Source: Dehalococcoidia bacterium (lineage in GTDB: Bacteria; Chloroflexota; Dehalococcoidia; UBA2979). Taken from it: a stretch of DNA of 23,778 nt. Shown one piece after another: positions 21,689 through 23,778 of this stretch. Location of the stretch: the NCBI GenBank assembly GCA_009692725.1, contig SHYP01000017.1, forward strand, positions 1-23,778. Direction: 5' to 3'. Under the pieces are notes generated by a model, which was not told where the DNA came from, made no database searches, and was given only the letters and a program-made list of their open reading frames with translations. A program made the translations under genes and the position numbers. How positions within the stretch are numbered: the stretch's first letter is position 1; every line of letters starts with the position of its first letter.

Positions 21689-21710
21689 GGCGGGCCCGCA
21701 AGGGCCCGCC
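21689..21710. terminator. Bidirectional hairpin between convergent genes
   Basis: GGCGGGCCC and GGGCCCGCC pair over 9 bp around a GCAA loop (a GNRA type on the plus strand). It lies between the CrcB stop (21600) and the dUTPase stop (21739), so it can serve both. T-runs are lacking, as is usual in this window. Confidence 0.6.
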
Positions 21711-21738
21711 TTCGCACTCCCCCGCGGCCGCGCCGAGC

Positions 21739-22212
21739 CTACGCGCGTCCCGTCGACCCGTGCCCGCTGCTCCCCCGCGCCGACGGTGGCAGCGCGTCCA
21801 CCTCCGCCCACTCCACCGCCGCAAGCCGCGCCACCACCAGCTGCGCGATGCGTTCGCCATCCCCGATCACGTAGCGGCCCGGTTCCGGCAGGCAGTACAT
21901 CGTCACGAACACCTCGCCGCGGTAATCCGCGTCCAGCGTGCCCAGCCCCGCGATCACCCCGCGCGCGAACAACCCGGAGCGCGGCCGCACCTGCACGTCG
22001 CTCCCCGCAGGCGCCGCGATCGCGAGGCCCGTCGGCACCAGCACCGGCCGCGTCCCCACCTCGAGCGTCCCACCGTCGAGGCACGCATGCAGGTCGAAGC
22101 CGCTCGCCAGCGCGCTCTGCCGCTCCGGCAGCCGTGCCCCCGCCCGCAGCCGCACCACGAGCAGCTGCAACGGTGTCGACCCACCGTCGCTCACCACGCG
22201 CGACCAGCACAC
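21739..22212 (-). CDS. dut: dUTP diphosphatase
   Basis: Hydrolyses dUTP to dUMP and pyrophosphate, keeping uracil out of DNA and feeding dTMP synthesis. The five trimeric-dUTPase motifs are present: SGFDLHA (37-43), RPRSGLFARG (76-85), GTLDADYRGEVFV (91-103), GERIAQLVV (119-127) and RGSSGHGSTGR (146-156), where the usual motif V Phe is His. Length is 157, typical. The start is a GTG at 22212 (GGAG 3 bases before); GTGs at 22197 and 22194 are alternatives. Terminator-like hairpins on both sides make it a single-gene unit. Confidence 0.9.
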   Translation of the reverse strand: MCWSRVVSDGGSTPLQLLVVRLRAGARLPERQSALASGFDLHACLDGGTLEVGTRPVLVPTGLAIAAPAGSDVQVRPRSGLFARGVIAGLGTLDADYRGEVFVTMYCLPEPGRYVIGDGERIAQLVVARLAAVEWAEVDALPPSARGSSGHGSTGRA

Positions 22213-22241
22213 GCGCTCCGCTGCGCCTGGCGCGGCAATAC

Positions 22242-22266
22242 GAAGGCCCGCGCTGCGCGGGCCTTC
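22242..22266 (-). terminator. Hairpin terminator after the polyferredoxin gene
   Basis: GAAGGCCCGCG and CGCGGGCCTTC form an 11-bp perfect stem with a 3-base loop, 35 bases after the polyferredoxin stop and before the dUTPase start. Confidence 0.62.
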
Positions 22267-22300
22267 TGTCGAACGTCGAATCCGGGCGCGCTCCGCAGCG

Positions 22301-22864
22301 CTACGCCTCCGTCGCCTGGCGTTCGCGCGCGCGCTGCAGCCCCTTGCCCTTCTTGGGCGTCAGGATCTCCATCGGGTACACGCGCCGCTTCAGCATCTCG
22401 CGCGGCGGATCGATGAAGATCGCGCTCCATCCGCACGCCGTCTCGCACAGCCGGCAGCCCGTGCACTTGCGCGGATCCACCGTCGCGATGCCGTAGAAAT
22501 CGTGATGGTTCGGCGCGTCCTGCAACGACAGCGCGTCGAAGGGGCAGATGTTGATGCACAGCTCGCACCCCGAGCCGATGCAGTTCTCCTCGACGATCTT
22601 CGCCAGCGGCGCTTCCTTGCGCGGGAACGTCCGGCAAATGTCCCCCACCTCGTCGAGGATCGACTCGGGCGGACAGACCACCCCGCACGCGCCGCAATCG
22701 ATGCACAGCTCGGGGTCGATGATGTGCAGCTCGTCGCGCACGCCCGTGATCGCGTTCGTCGGGCAGCGCTTGGTGCACGCCGTGCACCCGATACACGTCT
22801 CGATGATCTTGTACGGCAAAGTCACGCCCCTCGTGCGCACGCTCGTCGCGCTCAAATCTACCAT
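22301..22864 (-). CDS. Four-motif 4Fe-4S polyferredoxin
   Basis: A 187-residue electron carrier with four Cys motifs: C24/27/30/34, C54/57/60/64, C95/100/103/107 and C134/137/140/144, plus an extra C77. The third has CIGSGCELC (x4 instead of x2). It resembles multi-cluster ferredoxins of the RnfB or oxidoreductase beta-subunit type, acting in the cytoplasm. The C-terminus is a basic KKGKGLQRARER tail. ATG 22864 is used; a GTG at 22825 next to GAGGGG would drop 13 poorly conserved residues. It stands alone between terminators, so its partner is unknown; the NuoG/I pair is far away. Confidence 0.85.
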   Translation of the reverse strand: MVDLSATSVRTRGVTLPYKIIETCIGCTACTKRCPTNAITGVRDELHIIDPELCIDCGACGVVCPPESILDEVGDICRTFPRKEAPLAKIVEENCIGSGCELCINICPFDALSLQDAPNHHDFYGIATVDPRKCTGCRLCETACGWSAIFIDPPREMLKRRVYPMEILTPKKGKGLQRARERQATEA

Positions 22865-22895
22865 CCGCCGCCGTCCGCGGCCACCCTCGACACAC

Positions 22896-22925
22896 GGGAC
22901 GGGCCTGCCGAAGCAGGCCCGTCCC
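22896..22925 (-). terminator. UUCG-loop hairpin terminator after the CHRD gene
   Basis: A 13-bp perfect stem GGGACGGGCCTGC / GCAGGCCCGTCCC. Read on the minus strand the loop is TTCG closed by C-G, an unusually stable C(UUCG)G tetraloop. It is placed 41 bases after the CHRD gene stop. Confidence 0.68.
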
Positions 22926-22966
22926 CATCGCGCGCTGCGACCCGAGAGCCGCCGCGGGCCGCGCCG

Positions 22967-23693
22967 TTACCGGCGCCGCGCCGTCAGCAGCCGCCCACCG
23001 GCCACCCCCGCGATCGCGATCAGCACCAGCAGCGCCACCACGGCCGCCCCGGTCTGCCCAGTCGCCAGCCCCGCGTTACCCGTGCGCGGTGCTGCCGGTG
23101 CGGCAGTGGCCACGACGGTCGCCGCGGGCGCAGTCGTAGCAGCCGGCGTTGCCGGTCGCACCGTCGGCGTCGCGGTTGGGGTCGCAGTCGCCTGCGTCGA
23201 GGCCTGCACGGTTCCGCTCGTCACCTGTCCGCGGATCACTCCAGCGGGGTTGGCCGTCGTGTGCACGTTCACGTACGCCGTGCCGCTGTTCAGCGCCGCC
23301 ACCAGGCCGGCCCAGTTGCCCGCCAGCGGCCCCACCAGATCCGCCGGGCGCGCTTACACCCGTCGCGCTGACGTCGCCCGCGGTGGGCGCGGTCACAAGG
23401 TTCACCACGACAGCGCCGTTCACGCTCGGCGCCCCGAGGTGGATATGCGCGGCGGTCACACCCCCGGTCAGCCCGGTGGTCGTCAACGACCATGTGAGGC
23501 TCCCGCCCCCGCTCGCGTCGAGCGTCGCTGAGAAGGTCCCCGTAGCCGTCGTGGTGACCGCCGGCACCTCGTTCGCGCCGCTCAACGTCGCCCGATACTG
23601 CGTCGACTGCCCCAGCACCAGCGTCGGCGCCAGCGCCACCGCCGCAACGGCTGCCGCGAGCGCGCCGCGCCTCCGTCTCACCCCGCTACCCAT
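22967..23693 (-). CDS. CHRD-domain surface protein, frame interrupted
   Basis: An exported protein with a CHRD domain. ATG 23693 has GGGGAG 6 bases upstream and a signal peptide (RRRRGALAAAVAAVALAPTL, cleavage near VLG-QS). The CHRD core, YRATLSGANEVPAV, GGGSLTWSLTTTGLTGG and AAHIHLGAP, is in the first frame; its end, LVAALNSGTAYVNVHTTANP with GVIRGQV, is in the second. The frames join if one base is removed near 23343-23357. The joined protein has a Thr/Pro/Ala linker, then APRTGNAG, a hydrophobic helix and RRR, resembling a cell-wall or membrane sorting tail. CHRD domains are widespread in extracellular proteins; their exact role is unclear. The break may be an assembly error or a real mutation. 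Confidence 0.78.
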
Positions 23694-23778
23694 CGTATGC
23701 TCCCCGCCGCTGCACCGCCCCGGCTATGCGTTGGGCGCGCGGATGCTACCGCGTGCGCATCCGTCGCGTGAGCCGATC
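23694..23778. other. Upstream region at the window end
   Basis: 85 bases before the CHRD gene contain its Shine-Dalgarno and no coding frame. No distinct promoter boxes are seen. Confidence 0.4.

Noticed and set aside
1..23778. tRNA, rRNA or other structured RNA genes
   Set aside because: None recognised on either strand by eye; very GC-rich hairpins present are explained by the repeats and terminators.

Overview
The window is very GC-rich, with codons strongly biased to G/C in third position. Most genes sit on the minus strand in tight, often overlapping operons. GTG starts are common and Shine-Dalgarno sites are often weak. This housekeeping and redox gene content, with a NuoG/NuoI-like pair, an IscU scaffold and no lipopolysaccharide or outer-membrane genes, would suit a chromosome of an uncultured Chloroflexota-type bacterium. 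That placement is inference; no rRNA or marker gene settles it.

Layout. Positions 1-143 hold the end of an IS3-like insertion sequence, which appears to cut an unrecognised minus-strand reading frame (144-434). A plus-strand cysteine desulfurase (644-1840) and a small helix-turn-helix protein (2116-2331) follow. Next is a minus-strand group (5636 down to 2517): DUF429 protein, DinB-like protein, orotate phosphoribosyltransferase, a frameshifted membrane-anchored lipoprotein-like protein and a small membrane protein. A plus-strand rhodanese/HAD phosphatase pair (5832-6866) comes next. The minus strand then carries a DUF2007-like/LON-domain pair (8322-7298), a NuoI-like/NuoG-like iron-sulfur pair (11631-8436), and a seven-gene operon (16216-11709): MidA-type methyltransferase, peroxiredoxin, DUF4258, DUF2283, IscU/NifU scaffold, MobA-like nucleotidyltransferase and glycosyltransferase. 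Further minus-strand pairs are YjbQ/GDPD (17672-16471) and PlsY-like/SirB1 (19212-17810), followed by a cupredoxin lipoprotein and a small membrane protein. The plus-strand aquaporin/CrcB pair (20494-21600) faces a minus-strand dUTPase, a polyferredoxin and a frameshifted CHRD-domain surface protein.

How the genes fit together. Cysteine desulfurase and the IscU-like scaffold, though 12 kb apart, could supply Fe-S clusters to the unusually Fe-S-rich proteins nearby (NuoG-like with up to six Cys motifs, NuoI-like, four-motif polyferredoxin). A MidA homologue, in eukaryotes a complex I assembly methyltransferase, heads the scaffold operon next to the NuoG/I pair. Aquaporin plus CrcB form a small transport operon with a recognisable promoter.

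The most unusual structure is a family of nine copies of a roughly 45-bp GC-rich element. All nine lie in the same orientation whichever way the neighbouring genes run. Most sit just after a stop codon, most carry a four-run G-quadruplex motif next to an imperfect hairpin, and one supplies the C-terminal tail of a glycosyltransferase. Other points of interest are a HAD phosphatase with no canonical start but a well-placed Shine-Dalgarno before ACG, a duplicated His/Cys cluster motif in the NuoG-like protein, a DUF4258/DUF2283 pair inside an Fe-S operon, and an aquaporin whose filter reads like that of plant TIPs.
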